A stretch of 64,000 nucleotides of DNA from Aquatica leii (GCA_035610365.1 CM069436.1:54265505-54329504); one strand, 5' to 3'; shown: positions 35,140 to 47,596, numbered from the stretch's first letter. Notes: generated by a model from the letters alone, not told the origin. Translations and numbers: made by a program.

Positions 35140-35800
35140 GATATACCCACGATAACTCTCGAACCAAAAGTCCTAGTAACTTGAAATTTGATATGGAGCT
35201 GGCTTTTCATATTCTCTCGGTTCTATCAAAAGACGGGTCTGATAAAGAAACCGGAAGTGGGCATATCCGCTATTTTTAACAGTTTTTTTAATATAATTTT
35301 GTACGTATGTAAATTATTCGAATTATTTTTACAGTTGCTTATAGATTTAATTCTTCCTAACAATTTATTCAAGTAATTCTTTTTAACGTTTACAGTTTAT
35401 TAGATATTCGATTTATAATTTAAAGTGAATTTCATATGTAATCCTAGGTTTGAATCCTGCCTGCGACGATTTTTTCTTAGAAAAAATTTTTCATATCTTG
35501 AAGGGAAAGAAAGATACGTTAAAAAATAACAATTTTTCTTTATATTCTTGTACTTGTTTATATACGGAGTGCTGCATGTTATTTAAATTATCTTTGGATG
35601 TACCAACGATAACTCTCGAACCAAAAGTCCTAGTAAGTTATATTTTCTCTGTTTTCTCAAAAATGGGTCTGATAAAGAAACCGGAAGTGGGTGTATATGC
35701 GCCCTTTTTAACAGTTTTTCTTATATAATTTTGTACGTATGTAAATTATTCGAATTATTTTTAGTTTCTTATATAGACAATTCTTCCTAACAATCCTGCC
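35140..35800. repeat. Diverged direct duplication, period about 455 bp
   Basis: The segment at 35152-35340 (ATAACTCTCGAACCAAAAGT ... GGGTCTGATAAAGAAACCGG ... TTTGTACGTATGTAAATTAT) recurs at 35607-35770 with indels. Each copy is followed by AATCCTGCCTGCGAC. No coding role is evident. Confidence 0.75.
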
Positions 35801-35989
35801 TGCGACAATTTTTTTCTGATTTACTAAAGGGGTAAGTAATATCGAGGCGCACAAAATAAGGGTTAGTCGATATGATTTTTCAAAAAAATTATAGCATTCT
35901 AGGAAATCAATACAAACCGGTCACTTCAAATGGTGTTATGACAACATAACCTTAAAATAGTATGTAGAGATTCCTTCATCATTCCTTAT

Positions 35990-36255
35990 AGGCTATGCTT
36001 ATAGGAAAGTCGTGTGGGGACCACACCAGTTTTTTTAGATTTTGTACGCTACCGTAATAACTACTCATTACCGATAGCGTACGCTAATTCTTAGATCATA
36101 AAGGGGTTGAAATACTATTTTTGATAAGTTTTAAAGTTATGAAAACGAAGAATTCAATTGACATTGCCACACAAATATTAATGTGGTATTTATTCATCAT
36201 GAACGAAATTGCGTAGGGGGCCTATACACATTAGCAGGCCGTTGATCCAACAGTC
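35990..36255. repeat. Fragment duplicated at 36.38-36.6 kb
   Basis: The block with GTACGCTA, CGATAGCG.ACGCTAATT, ATAAAGGG and TTTTTGATAAG..TAAAGTTAT matches 36385-36590 in direct orientation. It appears to be a partial copy of the neighbouring TIR element. Confidence 0.6.
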
Positions 36256-37236
36256 TGCAAAGTTCTGGGGCTTTATTCTTGAATTATGCGTTATCGAAAA
36301 TTTAATACGTTATTTTTAAAATAGCGTATGAAATTTCTTAAAGTGTATTCTCCAATTTTGTATACGTCTAAAAAGCATTTGCTATTTTTCAGATTTCGTA
36401 CGCTATCGCAACGTATGGTCAAACACTACTCGTTACCGATAGCGGACGCTAATTTTTATATTATAAAGGGATTATGTTCCTATTTTTGATAAGATATAAA
36501 GTTATAAAAACGAAGAAAGTATTCAATTGACATTCATACACAAATATTGATGTGATATTCATTAATCTTATACGAAACTGCGTTAGTTTTAATAGTTGAC
36601 CTAGAGCATTCTATGGAAATTTAAGACTGAATCTATTTGAACAGTTAAATAATAAATTGTAAAACAAATAGTCGCCAATATTGTTCCATCGCCATCAAAC
36701 AAATTTGATTTGGATGTAACAACTAAATAAGTAACACATTGTACTAAATCTATTGAATTTAGGTTTTGATGGCATTACGGTTTTTTGCTTGCTTTTCTCC
36801 ATTGCATCTTGCATCTACAATTTTTGACAATCTTTATACCTAGGTATAATTATTTGAAAACTTTCTGGTTGTTAGTTGCGGATAAATTGAATTATATAAT
36901 TTGTTTGCTGTAAAGATATTTTACCGAACCTTTTACTTTCCATTTTACACACGTCAGTGCAAAAATGTAACTAAAAAGTTTTTATTGCGTTTTTAAACAT
37001 TTAATCAAAACTGATGTTATAATTCCAAATTCTAAACAATTTCTACACGCCACTTCATTGATCAATTCACAACATTTATGTGAAACAATCTGAGACTTCA
37101 GTTACGTATACTCAATTTTGTTAATTTATTATAGCGTATATAGTCAAGAATATGAATTTTTGCTATCATCTGCTGTACGCTATGAAACGTATACGTTATT
37201 ATAGCGGACAACTCAAGAACTAGGCTCCAGAACAGC
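36256..37236. mobile_element. TIR-bounded non-coding repeat, about 1 kb
   Basis: The left end (GTTCTGGGGCTTTATTCTTG...) and the reverse complement of the right end (GTTCTGGAGCCTAGTTCTTG...) match over about 35 bp with a few changes, and both lead into TATAGCG-type words. Fragments of the same family occur at 29965-30075 and 35990-36200. No transposase is present; I infer a non-autonomous DNA transposon. Confidence 0.45.
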
Positions 37237-38179
37237 AACATGTATGTATGCTCTTTGCTAATACTAATAATACTAGTCATTTTTTAACTTAAAAACGTGT
37301 TGCTTGCGTTTATCTGTTTTAATATTACTCTTATAGTAGTTATAATAACTGTATTTTTTAACCACCAGTTCCGAGACTTTGTTTTTAAACTTTTTTTAAC
37401 GAGTTTGACGCCAATAACGTTCATTGTTTTCATTGAATTACCCCAGTAACCAAATCACGTTATTATGAAATTTGTTTAACGTTACTAGATCATTTCTATT
37501 ACGTTATAGGTGTAACGTGATATTTATTGTATAATTACGACAAAAAACTGAGGTCGTATAACGTTATATATAAAATGCTTTTATTACCTTGCATAGAAAA
37601 TAATTAGGTTTTTGTTATACCACTCATATAATTGTAGGATGTTTATAAATAAAACAATATACATAGTAAATTTATATTTAAGATATTACAAAAAATTATA
37701 TATATACTTTTCTTACAGAATACATTAAACATCTATTATAATTATTATGTTCTACGTCAACTCAAACATAAGATACAAGTAAAATTAAATTGATACGAAA
37801 ACCGTTAAATCTACTATATTATTTTAGATTTTACACCGAAATCTGTATAAAATAATTGACGTGTTAAACTAATTTATGAACAATTAGAAATGTTAAGTAG
37901 GTAAACAGAAAACATTACATATAGCACACTTCATCCATTGTACACTCAATTAAACAAAAAACGGGACACCTTGATTAGTTCGATTAAAATAGTTAGTGAT
38001 GTAAACTAGGCTTATTAGCGGTGCTATTGGAAATCATTCGTAGCCGTTTGCGATGCTATTCAAGAAATTCAAATTAGACAATATCAGAAAGTCAAATCGT
38101 TTATCCGCACTAAAAAAGTAATATATTCCTATTCTTAAATGATTTGGAACAGTAAACTGCCTTTTATTTTTATACGAAA
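37237..38179. other. AT-rich, nothing recognised
   Basis: No ORF, repeat or RNA gene that I can support. Confidence 0.4.
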
Positions 38180-38725
38180 TATTTTTCTGTGTAAATAAAA
38201 GTTTCATGTTGAAACAGTGAAACCCGCATACTTTACTGAAAAGTGCCCGCTACACTTTTTGGAGCTTGCGTAATTAACTACATAACGACTTCTTAGAGGT
38301 CGAAACACTTTTGTTTCATTTTTAAGCATATTTTCATTTTCATTTAAACCTTAAAAATTTTTTTTTCTGTCGCTAGAAACATTGTTACAAATATCCAGCG
38401 GTAACGTCTTGCAAACTTCAGGCGCTTTCTTTTATTGTCCTTGCTAAGAAATACTTTTATAGCTGCTTGATACTACGTTATTCCAGCCTCTTTCAGTCTT
38501 GCCGGTGCGGTTAACTGGCATCCCGAAAATTCAACGTTGGTTAGAGCAATTTGAAAAGTTGTAAAAGGATTTTGCGTTACCTATGCCACTAACGCTGCGT
38601 CTTCGGCCACCGTAGACACTCTTTTTGTTCTCGCGATACTACTTAACTCTGATACGTGCCACGGTAATCCGCGAAACTCCGTGATGATTTGAGTCTTCAA
38701 ATCAACACTCGTATATGCAGGCATT
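38180..38725 (-). pseudogene. Tc1-like transposase relic, DNA-binding half
   Basis: The minus strand reads FRGLPWHVSELSSIARTKRV, STVAEDAALVA, a stop, VTQNPFTTFQIALTNVEF, LTAPARLKEAGI, KVFLSKDNKRKRLKFARRY and, farther on, RSRYVVNYASSKKCSGHFSV. These are the paired helix-turn-helix DNA-binding region and the segment before the second catalytic Asp of Tc1-family transposases. Stops and a gap around the first catalytic Asp show that it is dead. The C-terminal half is missing. Confidence 0.7.
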
Positions 38726-39410
38726 ATCAACAACAAATAGCTTTCTAGATACATTTACTAACCTGATGCTATATTTTTACTAAATCATAAATTAAACTAG
38801 AAACTACAATTACTCTTATTAATAATAATTAAGTGTGCCGGTAATTTACATTCATAGTTCAAATAGAATTAACAATAGACCTACCAACTAAAATTTTGAA
38901 AATATAACAGCGACTTAAAACTAAAAATATAAATGAATATAAAGGTAAAATGCTTCATTGTTCTTAATTGGCATTCCTAAAAAATACAATAAGAATGATT
39001 ATTTATCGTATTATAGTAAATATTTTTGGTACATTCAAAATACGTTCATAATATTCGAAATGTTTAATGCATAATTAGTGAATATTTCTAATTGTAGATT
39101 CCACACATACTCAAAAAATATTATATGTATAATGTATATTTAAACAATGTGCTAATTATAAAAAATGTATATTATGTACGCATGTACTTTACAAAAACTT
39201 TTGTTATTTTTAAGTTTTTGTATTAGAACACGTCTAAGCTAAAGATGTTTGATTAATACTTTTGTTTAGCAAATCTAGTCGTAAATATTTCTCTAAATTT
39301 TTATTTGTATTTACATAAATTTTAGTAGTTTCCGTATATAAAGAAGAATTATTGTCCCAGCTGGTTAAACTCGACTCTGAGTTACGATCGACTAATTCTT
39401 CTTAAGTCAT
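38726..39410. other. AT-rich, nothing recognised
   Basis: No feature that I can support. Confidence 0.4.
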
Positions 39411-39417
39411 TTCTATA

Positions 39418-39598
39418 GAGTTTAGAATCTGACTTGGTTTACAAGTTGAGTATTAAACTTTGTAGTGGTTCTTTGTTAGAATGTCGTTTGCGTTTTCAAG
39501 TTTATCGTTTTTTCCTTACCTTGTTAGAGTTTAGAATCTGGCTTGGTTCACAAGTTTATTACCTAAGTTTTGAGAGGTTCTTAGTTAGATTTCGGTTG
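39418..39598. repeat. Two tandem copies of a 106-bp unit
   Basis: GAGTTTAGAATCTG.CTTGGTT begins copies at 39418 and 39524, each continuing to a GGTTCTT.GTTAGA segment. The array abuts the 5' repeat of the Penelope-like element. Confidence 0.7.
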
Positions 39599-41670
39599 CT
39601 TGTTTGAGTTCTTCGAAACGTTGGCCACTTCGGTTACAACAATGACACGGTTGGACCGACGTTCTCATCTTCGTATAGACTCCGGTAGTGGAAGTCTCCG
39701 CTAATATATTAGCAATCTCTACGGGAAAAATATTTCTTCTAAAACGTCCGTATTTTGCAAACTTCGCCACAAACTCGTCAAACTTTTGTGTTCTTGAGCT
39801 TTTCTTAGTCGCTGTCGTCACCATAACATAATTCCTGCATTCTTCAAAATCAAGTTTCACATTCAGACACGTCCTTCTAAAAATATTGTACACCGTGCTA
39901 GTCTGGCGTTGATACGCAAACTGATTAAGCAAACCAGACGAAAGTTAGACACCATTTCGAAACAACTCTTTTATCTTCATCTCAGTTTGGCCAACACTAT
40001 CCCCGGATGATTAGCATCTCTTCGACAACGTTACTTACCAGCAGTCTGATACCACTCTACGACTAACCACTAAAGTTTATCTCAAAAAGTTTCAATTATT
40101 GGAATCCAAGAATCATAAATTCTTTGAAGACGGTCGTCAATTTATCTAGTTTGACTCTCACTTTAGAAGAGGAAGAGTTTGAATTTTGCTGTTGCTCCCA
40201 AACGTATTCCTAAAGAAGATATTTTATGTATTGTAGAATCTTCTATAAGACATTTTCCTCGAAACATCTCAAATCCCATTTGTATTTACACTGGCAAAAT
40301 CTCTTGAATTATCTAAAGTTCTTCAATCTAACATTTCTAAGTCGGAAAAGTTAGCCCTAAAAAGTCTTTGTAGAAACCCCGATATTATTGATCTTCCAGC
40401 CGACAAAGACAACGCTATTGGCGTTTTGAACCAAAATGATTATGCTGCAAAAATCCATTCTGTTTTGTTTGAGGAAACGCACGCTCTTCTTACTCGTAAG
40501 CCCACTTTAAAGATTGAACGTGAGGTCAGCCAAACCATCAAATCTTCCAATCTACCTCCAGAAACTAAACGTCGACTCCCTCCTTCAGATTCCAAACCTT
40601 CTCGTCTATACGGACTGTCCAAATTTATTCCCTTTAGACCTATCGTCAGTACTATCCAATCTTCTACCTACAAGCTAGCCAAGTTCTTGTCATGCAGGTA
40701 AAATATCTTCTCAAATCCTTAACTTTTAGCATTTTATTTAACGTTTAGAAACCATAAAACTTGAACCCCAAGATCTTCTTGTGAGTTTTGATGTCACTTG
40801 ACTTTTTACCAAGGTTTCCTATCAAGAATTCGCTTATTATCATCGAACAGATTCTGTCTCAACATGACAAGGACTTCAGTTTGGTTCCTTTTATTGATAA
40901 GTGTTTATCATCCACTTACTTCCAATTTGATAACAAGTTTTACGAATAAGTTCCTGGCGTTGATACAAACTTTTGAGACTTTTCTCACAAACCCACCCAT
41001 ACGGACGGATACCTTTATGCTTCGTCTCATCATCATTCTGCACAGAAACGTTCTGTTATTGCATCTTTGATTCATCGCCCTTTTTCTATTTGTCAACCTG
41101 AGAATCTAGACTCGGAACTTCGTCATTTTGCTAAAACTTTGGACACAATGGTTATATAAAGCTAGAAATTCAAACAGTTATTAATCGTCATCTACATCCA
41201 CGTGCTCGATTACCTAAGGACATTTCTACTTCCAAATCCAGTCCAAAATTGGTATTTTTACCCTACACTGCCAAGATTACAGATCAAATAGAGAAACTTC
41301 TTTGTAAGAACGGTATTAAACCTATATTCAACTCGACAGGCAAAATCTTTCAGATAAATTTCCTACACTCTCATTTTAAGGTGTATACTAAATTCCTTGT
41401 TTATGTGGTTTACTCTACATTGGTGAAATCGGTCGTTCCGTCATTGCACTCATTTCTGAACATGATCGTTGTATAAGGAAAAGGTATATTTGTAAGTCTG
41501 CAGTTGCATAACGTTATTTTACTACAGATCGCAATATAGATTTTGTTGTTGTTTGAGTTCTTCAATTCCTCTCACGCTTTGACGAAGCCCCTTACGAAAA
41601 TAGGTGAAACGTTGGCAACTTCGGTTACAACAATGACACAGTCCAAACCCGGAAGACGTACTCTTAGTAT
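39598..41670 (+). mobile_element. Penelope-like element with flanking direct repeats
   Basis: A decayed reverse transcriptase/GIY-YIG coding region (40060-41545) is flanked by direct repeats: 39598-39690 and 41549-41670 share GAAACGTTGG, ACTTCGGTTACAACAATGAC and the following bases. The downstream copy includes an extra segment with TTGACGA, a short GC stem and GTGAAACGTT, which resembles a hammerhead core as expected in Penelope pseudo-LTRs. Confidence 0.75.
40060..41545 (+). pseudogene. Penelope-like reverse transcriptase plus GIY-YIG endonuclease relic
   Basis: Across several frames the family order is visible: a RIPKEDILCIVESSIRHFP-type N-terminal block, then SLCRNPDIIDLPADKDNA, RLYGLSKF..FRPIVSTI (the RT1 motif, lacking the usual IHKPG insert), LLVSFDVTS and CLSSTYFQFDNKFY. 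The sequence then jumps directly to KPTHTDGYLYASSHH, LPYTAKITDQIEKLL and NGIKPIFNSTGKI, so the palm segment with the YADD-type catalytic site is deleted. A GIY-YIG remnant follows (LLYIGEIGRSVIALISEHD). In intact elements this enzyme copies its RNA into nicked chromosomal DNA. This copy is inactive. Confidence 0.88.
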
Positions 41671-41758
41671 AAAAAGAATTATGTTTATTTAATGTCATTG
41701 GTTGCATGGGAATCGCAATAAAAAAAATTTGCTTTTGTTGGATTACCTGTGGTTAACC

Positions 41759-42619
41759 CAGTGGCGGCTTCTCTATTAGGTCACTCAGACAATGACCCTC
41801 CAAAATGAATTAGAAAATTATTTTATTTACTTTAAAATTACAAGAACTCGCGTTTAAATCAAATTATCAGCGTTTAAATTTCAATTTTCATTGTTAGCGC
41901 AACATATGCGAAAACTTACGAATTTACCCGAGGCTGTTGTGTTTTATAGTCTCTGTATATTATATTGTATTATATAATGCAGCCGAATCGTTGGCCGAAT
42001 CGTAAGTTATTGTAGTCAAGAGTGCAACATGCATAATACAATCTTATGCGAATTAGAAAAAGACAACTAAACGGTTTCTGCGGTTGTCAGCCGAGTCCCA
42101 TTTCGCGTACTCAATGCAATGCTTACGTCATTTATTATTATCTCCGCAATACGTGTTTGTAAAACAAAAATGCTGGAATGCACATTTTTTATCTCATACG
42201 ACAAACTTTGCACTCAATTTTTTAGTTGTTTGATAATATTCGTTTGTAACCAATGTCAATGAATTTTGAAAGACGTTTAGAATTTAAAACCAATAGTCGT
42301 CTTCGGCCTTTACTTCAAATTCGACAAACAAGTAAACATAAAACTAAAGAAGTACACCGTAATTTTAAAGAATCTATGTACGATTTATCAGAATGGATTT
42401 GTGGATGTGAAGAAACATGGAAAAATCTTTAATTGAAAACATTGTAAATTTTAATGAACTTGTTATCGATCATTTTGCTAATTCTAAAGATAGACAAATC
42501 GATCTTAAATATAAATCGCTTTAATGCAAAAAAGTTTTTTTTTTACTTTTTGTGATAATTGCATTTTTTTGAATATTTCAAAATGACCCTCTGGTATGAT
42601 TGACCACCAGCCGCCACTG
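41759..42619. mobile_element. Internally deleted hAT element with 8-bp target duplication
   Basis: Ends are CAGTGGCGGCT and its inverse AGCCGCCACTG; the flanks are GGTTAACC on both sides (41751-41758 and 42620-42627), a perfect and self-complementary 8-bp duplication. Inside, 42252-42520 on the plus strand reads FERRLEFKTNSRLRPLLQ, VHRNFKESMYDLSEWICGC, which matches the TTF-type zinc-finger start of ZMYM1-like hAT transposases. The catalytic part is absent. I infer a non-autonomous derivative. Confidence 0.88.
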
Positions 42620-42627
42620 GGTTAACC

Positions 42628-43954
42628 AACTGTGATATTAAGGTATTAGTAATGTCACCGTTTCTTACTATATTTAATACCGTCAAAGTACTAATATCAT
42701 GAATAATAAATGTTTTGAAATGATTCTGTCCGTTAATGGACCAACAAAAGTGTCTTTTATTTTAATAACAAAGAGTATCAAAAATTGAATGATGACATAT
42801 AGTATACTAAAAATGTTATTAGCAAATTTATGTTATGTGATTATATACACTTTATATACGTAAACAATAGAAATTTATCTTGCCAGATAAATTCAAATAA
42901 TACAATTGTTTGATGTGTCAGAAAAACAAAGCTATAATTAGTTTAAAGTAAATATTAGTTATATATATAATTTATAAATTATCAATAATTCCTATTTATT
43001 GACAAAACATTATCTTGTATCTTGTTAATATGTATTCAGAAACAATTACGATTATAATGTATTTATAAAGGTGGATAGTGAAGCGATTGGCTCAGTTTCG
43101 TTTAGTAAGCTGTTACATTTTCTAATAATTTTTCATATATTAAGTAGTAGTGCCGTAGGTGATGAAAATGAAGATCACCTCGGTTCGACTGCTTTGTATG
43201 TGGGAAATAAAAATCAACATTTAAAATTGATATAATTTTTGTAGATAACAAGTTTTATAACATTTCTACTTTCGTCTTTCTTTTGTACAGTTTAAAAAAC
43301 TTCTAATTTTAGAGACTGTTTTGTTGTTGGTTTACATCGAACTTCATCATCTTTCACATCTCTCATATTATTGATTTTAATAATATTAAAAAGTTACATT
43401 ACAATATACGTACGGTATAAGACTCTTTTTGTATGATTGCTACGTTAAATTAAAGATATTCTCAGGAATTTTTCGACGGTAAGAAACTTGCAACACAGTT
43501 CTTCAGAAAGCCTCAAAATCTAAAATTGTACTATTGCTTCTTCTATCATAATAATATCTTCTTAACATCATTAAATATACAAAAAAAGTATATTTATAGC
43601 CAAGATAATTAAAACGCTAGTGTAATGAAAGAAATAATTAAAACACGAATTTAATAAAAAACAAAAAAAAAGATATTTTTAAAATAGTTTAAAAACATAT
43701 GTTTTACAAAAAAATGTATTTTGTTATGTTTTATGAAAAACATTTCATTTAAAAATTGATATTTAAATATTTTCGAAAATGTTTTTTTTTGTAATTTAAA
43801 AACCATTTTTGCTGTTGCAACATAATTTTCACCATTAAGATGTTTTTGCAATTTAAACATGTACTAAGAAAACATAACATAAAAGTTGCTTATAACACTA
43901 CAACCAAAAATAAAAATTTGTTGAATCCTGTATAAGATAAAATACCTTACAATA
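42628..43954. other. AT-rich, nothing recognised
   Basis: No gene or repeat that I can support; long A/T runs around 43.65-43.85 kb give only low-complexity ORFs. Confidence 0.4.
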
Positions 43955-44480
43955 CCTGTGGAGTATACCAAGTCCCATGCACCTGTGGCAAGTTATATAT
44001 TGGTAAAACTGGTAGAACTATAGATACTAAATTAAAGAACACAAAAGACATCTTCGTTGACTGCATCCTACTAAGTATGCCATTGCCGAACATGCACTTG
44101 ACACTCTCCACAATAAAAACAAAAAATTGGAAATAAAAAAAAATTATAGAAGCAATTGAAATTATTAAATATCCCAACAAATTCAACAGACAGTGGTTAC
44201 GAACTATCTGCCGCTTGGTTACCTGTTATTTCCTAATCTTAATTTTTCCATCAATTACACTTAAGCTACGTTTAGAGTTTTTATTGTGGTTTTCCTTTAG
44301 TCTTTCGAGCAAACGCTGTAGCTAAATAAACTTGCGTCAATTATCTAGTTCGCTTACAATTTATTGTGTTTAGTTACCTTAGTTTTATAATTGTCAATTT
44401 AATTTATGCTGCCTGACGTAGAACTTAGCTCAAGTTCGAAAACTTGTAAGTTTATAGTTTAAATAAATATTACACCATTA
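43955..44480 (+). pseudogene. Penelope-like C-terminus: GIY-YIG domain and 3' tail
   Basis: The plus strand reads GVYQVPCTCGKLYIGKTGRT, the core of the GIY-YIG nuclease of Penelope-like elements with its CxC pair. After a frameshift comes HKRHLR, a stop, then LHPTKYAIAEHALDTLH. The reverse transcriptase part is missing, as in the usual 5'-truncated insertions. The tail at 44410-44445 has CTGACG, a GAACTT/AAGTTC stem and CGAAAACTTG, similar to a hammerhead core with changes. Confidence 0.75.
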
Positions 44481-45731
44481 ACCCTATAAAAATATTATTA
44501 ATATTTTGTTGCTCTTGTGAATATTTGCAATTTTAGTCTATGTAATTAGATGTACAATGCAAAATTGATCTATCAAATCTAATTTTTGAGATACGCTATA
44601 TATCGGCCTCTCTGGAAGAACTTATTTTTTTAGCTTATATCACTGTGAATTATGTTTGGTATTAAGTGTATTTTACGTCACGACTATTATTATTTGATCC
44701 ACAAAAGGGCATGAAAACTACTATAGTAGGTAGTCAGCTAAACGAGACTAGCATGTTCAAAGTTAGTTTTACGGTGCCAAACGAAATTTTATCTTTTCGT
44801 TATCACTATAGTTGTTTATTTAAATTTAATTTGATTGTGTAATGTTACCTAAAATACTGTTGTCTTTGTGTTTATTTTGTTATTTTTTATTTATTTATTT
44901 GGGTTTCGTTGCCTTTATTATTAGATATTGTATGGTAGGTACTGCTGTAGTATTTCATAAGTTTTTTTCCTAACAATACACAAAATGCTGCATTTTTTTC
45001 AACTTGTTATTTTTGATATCAGAAAATGATTATTAATTGTGGTCAAACTTAAACCATATTTACAAACGGTAACATATAATTTAAAAAAATACAAAGAAGT
45101 ACATTTTATCACAACGGAACCGAAAGCAAACACACGCGACATTCAGTCTATTCTTGATGATTTTTGCAAAAATATATGCGTATATGAATAAGACAAAATT
45201 AAACGTACAACATTCTATATAACAGACATGTACCAGTTAAAGAAAATAACATAAACTAAAAAAACAAAAGGTACTCAATTGAAATATGATAATTGTGATG
45301 GAAGACATTCAAGTAGTTACCAAAGAGTACCTATCTAGAGAAGAAATAAACCCGGCAATATCTTTTAAACTGATAATAATAGCACAAACAAGAATACAAC
45401 CCCTATCATGTATGATTTTCACTTCGCTAAAAAACCGAACAATCTTAAGAACAGAAAACATTTTTATTTTTTAACTTCCGCTAAAATTAAATTTTTAATT
45501 TTTTAGAATGTTTTCAAATTTTCACATACCAAGACTTGATTTTAAAATTCAATTTGATTTCGTTAAAAACCTTAAAAATTTATAATTAGAAAGAACAATG
45601 GAAATTGCTAATTATTTCTTTAGGTTTGTTATTATTTACAGAAAAGTAATATTGTTGCATAATCTTTACGTTTTTAGTGCAAGGTACTTTATGAAAGAAA
45701 TATTATTCAATGAAAATTAATATCTATTTAC
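44481..45731. other. AT-rich, nothing recognised
   Basis: No coding or repeat feature that I can support. Confidence 0.4.
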
Positions 45732-46301
45732 GTGACTTCTAAAAACTCTAATTTATTCTTATTGATAAATTACTTTTATAAAAATTTTCGGTGGTGGGCT
45801 GACGAAAATACCCATTTTGTAATAGAAGCACAGGGCCAATACTCATTCAAAACGAATGTCTGGTGTAGAATCTTTAATAATCAAATCATTAGACCAATTT
45901 TTTTCCGAGAAAATCTTAATTCTGAGAGGTACCTGTATTTCTCCAGAATGTCTTTTTTAATGTAATAGAGGATATTCTATTAGATCTTTGCAGAAATATG
46001 TATTTTCGGCAAGATGGTGCTCCAGCGTACAGTATATAGTTGATGTTGGTAATTTTCTTGATTATTTTTCCCCATAAATGGATCGAAAGATTTTTGGAAA
46101 CACCATGCGATTTCTTTTTGTATGGGATACCTCAAAAATGAGGTCTACATACGCAGACCTTTCAGGAATATTAACCATCTTAAAAATACAATTAGAGAAT
46201 GTTCCGCTGAACTATCGTCTATTATGTTGAGGCATGTTTTAAGAGAAATGTATGAACAAACCATTCTGTGTGAAAGGGACGAAGGGCACGTTGAAGTTTA
46301 A
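45732..46301 (+). pseudogene. Mariner-like (IS630 superfamily) transposase relic
   Basis: Starts in an open frame with RWWADENTHFVIEAQGQYSF, NVWCRIFNNQIIRPIFF and LNSERYLYF. It then shifts frame to MYFRQDGAPAYS (second catalytic Asp region), PHKWIERFL, the segment around EVYIRRPFRNINHLKNTIRE, and a C-terminus ending CERDEGHVEV and a stop. Order and spacing match insect mariner-like transposases, although the N-terminal DNA-binding domain is absent. Several stops make it non-functional. Confidence 0.8.
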
Positions 46302-46970
46302 TTTCTGTTTAGTTTTGATGCTATTTCTTAAAATTCTGCAATGTTTATTAGTTACATAGCAGAAGCAATTACTTATTAGTGTTATTTGTTGTATGTTAGT
46401 TGAAATAATATTATGTCTCGATTATTATGCATTATTTTTGACAGTTATTAATAGTAGTTTATATAACGAGTTCCTGTGTAAATTGTAGGTATGCTTTTTT
46501 CCCAAGAGGGCATTTTTAAACCCGAGTAAAACAAGGGTTTAAAAGATCTTGAGTGAAAAAAAAGCGTCCAATTTAGTCAGGAACGAGTTAGATACATTTT
46601 ATTGCTCAAACTGAGACTAGAAAGCCCTCAAAGTTTCAAAATCAAATCAAAAATAATTTGACGTTTATGTTGACAAGTGCGTAAAAACTGTCAAAGACGG
46701 TTGCAATAGCTCAAAATTAAATTTATGACAGTTAAGAACAATAAAATTATTGTTTAGACCGATGATTCAAGTTTCACAAAAGGTGATTTTTCTTGACAGT
46801 AAAACAATTCACAGCCGTCTCATATTCTGCCTACTTAATTCACTGAAACATGTTTGTCCTCGTTTAGGCAACTGTAAAAGAACATTTACAGGATTTTGTG
46901 AAACAAATATTCATTATCATTGAAAAACATTTCTCCCATAAAGTATCTTGCACCTAAAACGTAAAGAAGA
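46302..46970. other. AT-rich, nothing recognised
   Basis: No feature that I can support. Confidence 0.4.
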
Positions 46971-47110
46971 ACAATATTTATGATTATAAGCGACTTTCGG
47001 CTTAGACCGCGTCGTAGTTAAACACCCAGACTTAGGCTTGGTCCTAGTCTCTTTTTGAGAGTGTAAATGACAATATTTATACCAATAGCGATTAGCGTGA
47101 TTAACGGACC
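46971..47110 (-). ncRNA. Penelope 3' tail with hammerhead-like core
   Basis: On the minus strand CTACGACGCGGTCTAAGCCG is followed by AAAGTCGC. This gives CTACGACG (a diverged CUGACGA), a short GC stem, then CGAAAGTC, the layout of Penelope-associated hammerhead ribozymes. A related fragment lies at 4855-4900. Cleavage activity cannot be judged, since a core position differs. Confidence 0.35.
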
Positions 47111-47596
47111 TTATCTTTCCGTTACCGCTTGACTGACTTCGTTATTACTCGGAGTAAGTGTTTGTGTCCTTTCCAAGAAGGTTGATCTTTGTCTTAGAGG
47201 ATATAATACTGTTAGCCAAGGTTTGCTGAGTCTAATTAAACCGTCTTCTCGGTTCATATTACATGGATGTTTTTCTATTTCCACAGCTTCGCGGATTAGT
47301 CTAAGAAAGTAGAAAGGAGTTCTAGCCAACACTTTAGTTTGGTCAAAGTTCAGCGGGTGTCTTTGGTTCCACACGTGTTCTGCTACTGCTGATTTAGTAA
47401 CTCTGCGGTGTTTGCAGTCAGCCATATGTTCTTTTACTCTAACTCCAATAGAGCGTCCTGTATGTCCTATATAACTAGATCCACAGGAACAAGGAATTTT
47501 GTAAACTCCGGCATGTTTTAGAGCCCCTTGTTTGTCTTTAGCAGAACTAAACCACGTGTTCAGGGTATCCTTAGTCGTAAAGACAGTTTTTTCTAG
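47111..47596 (-). pseudogene. Penelope-like C-terminal fragment with intact GIY-YIG domain
   Basis: An open minus-strand frame of about 160 codons reads LEKTVFTTKDTLNTWF, the GVYKIPCSCGSSYIGHTGRS core, VKEHMADCKHRRVTKSAVAE, FYFLRLIREAVEIEKHPCNM, and ends QAVTER with a stop. The CSC pair and the Tyr-Ile-Gly and Arg of the nuclease are present. Upstream the sequence becomes AT-rich immediately, so the reverse transcriptase was lost by 5' truncation on insertion. This is the best-preserved coding piece of any Penelope copy here. Confidence 0.88.

Noticed and set aside
39585..39932. 115-codon minus-strand ORF at the left of the Penelope element
   Set aside because: It lies antisense across the 5' direct repeat of the Penelope-like element and shows no domain; a matching pattern occurs in the 3' repeat.
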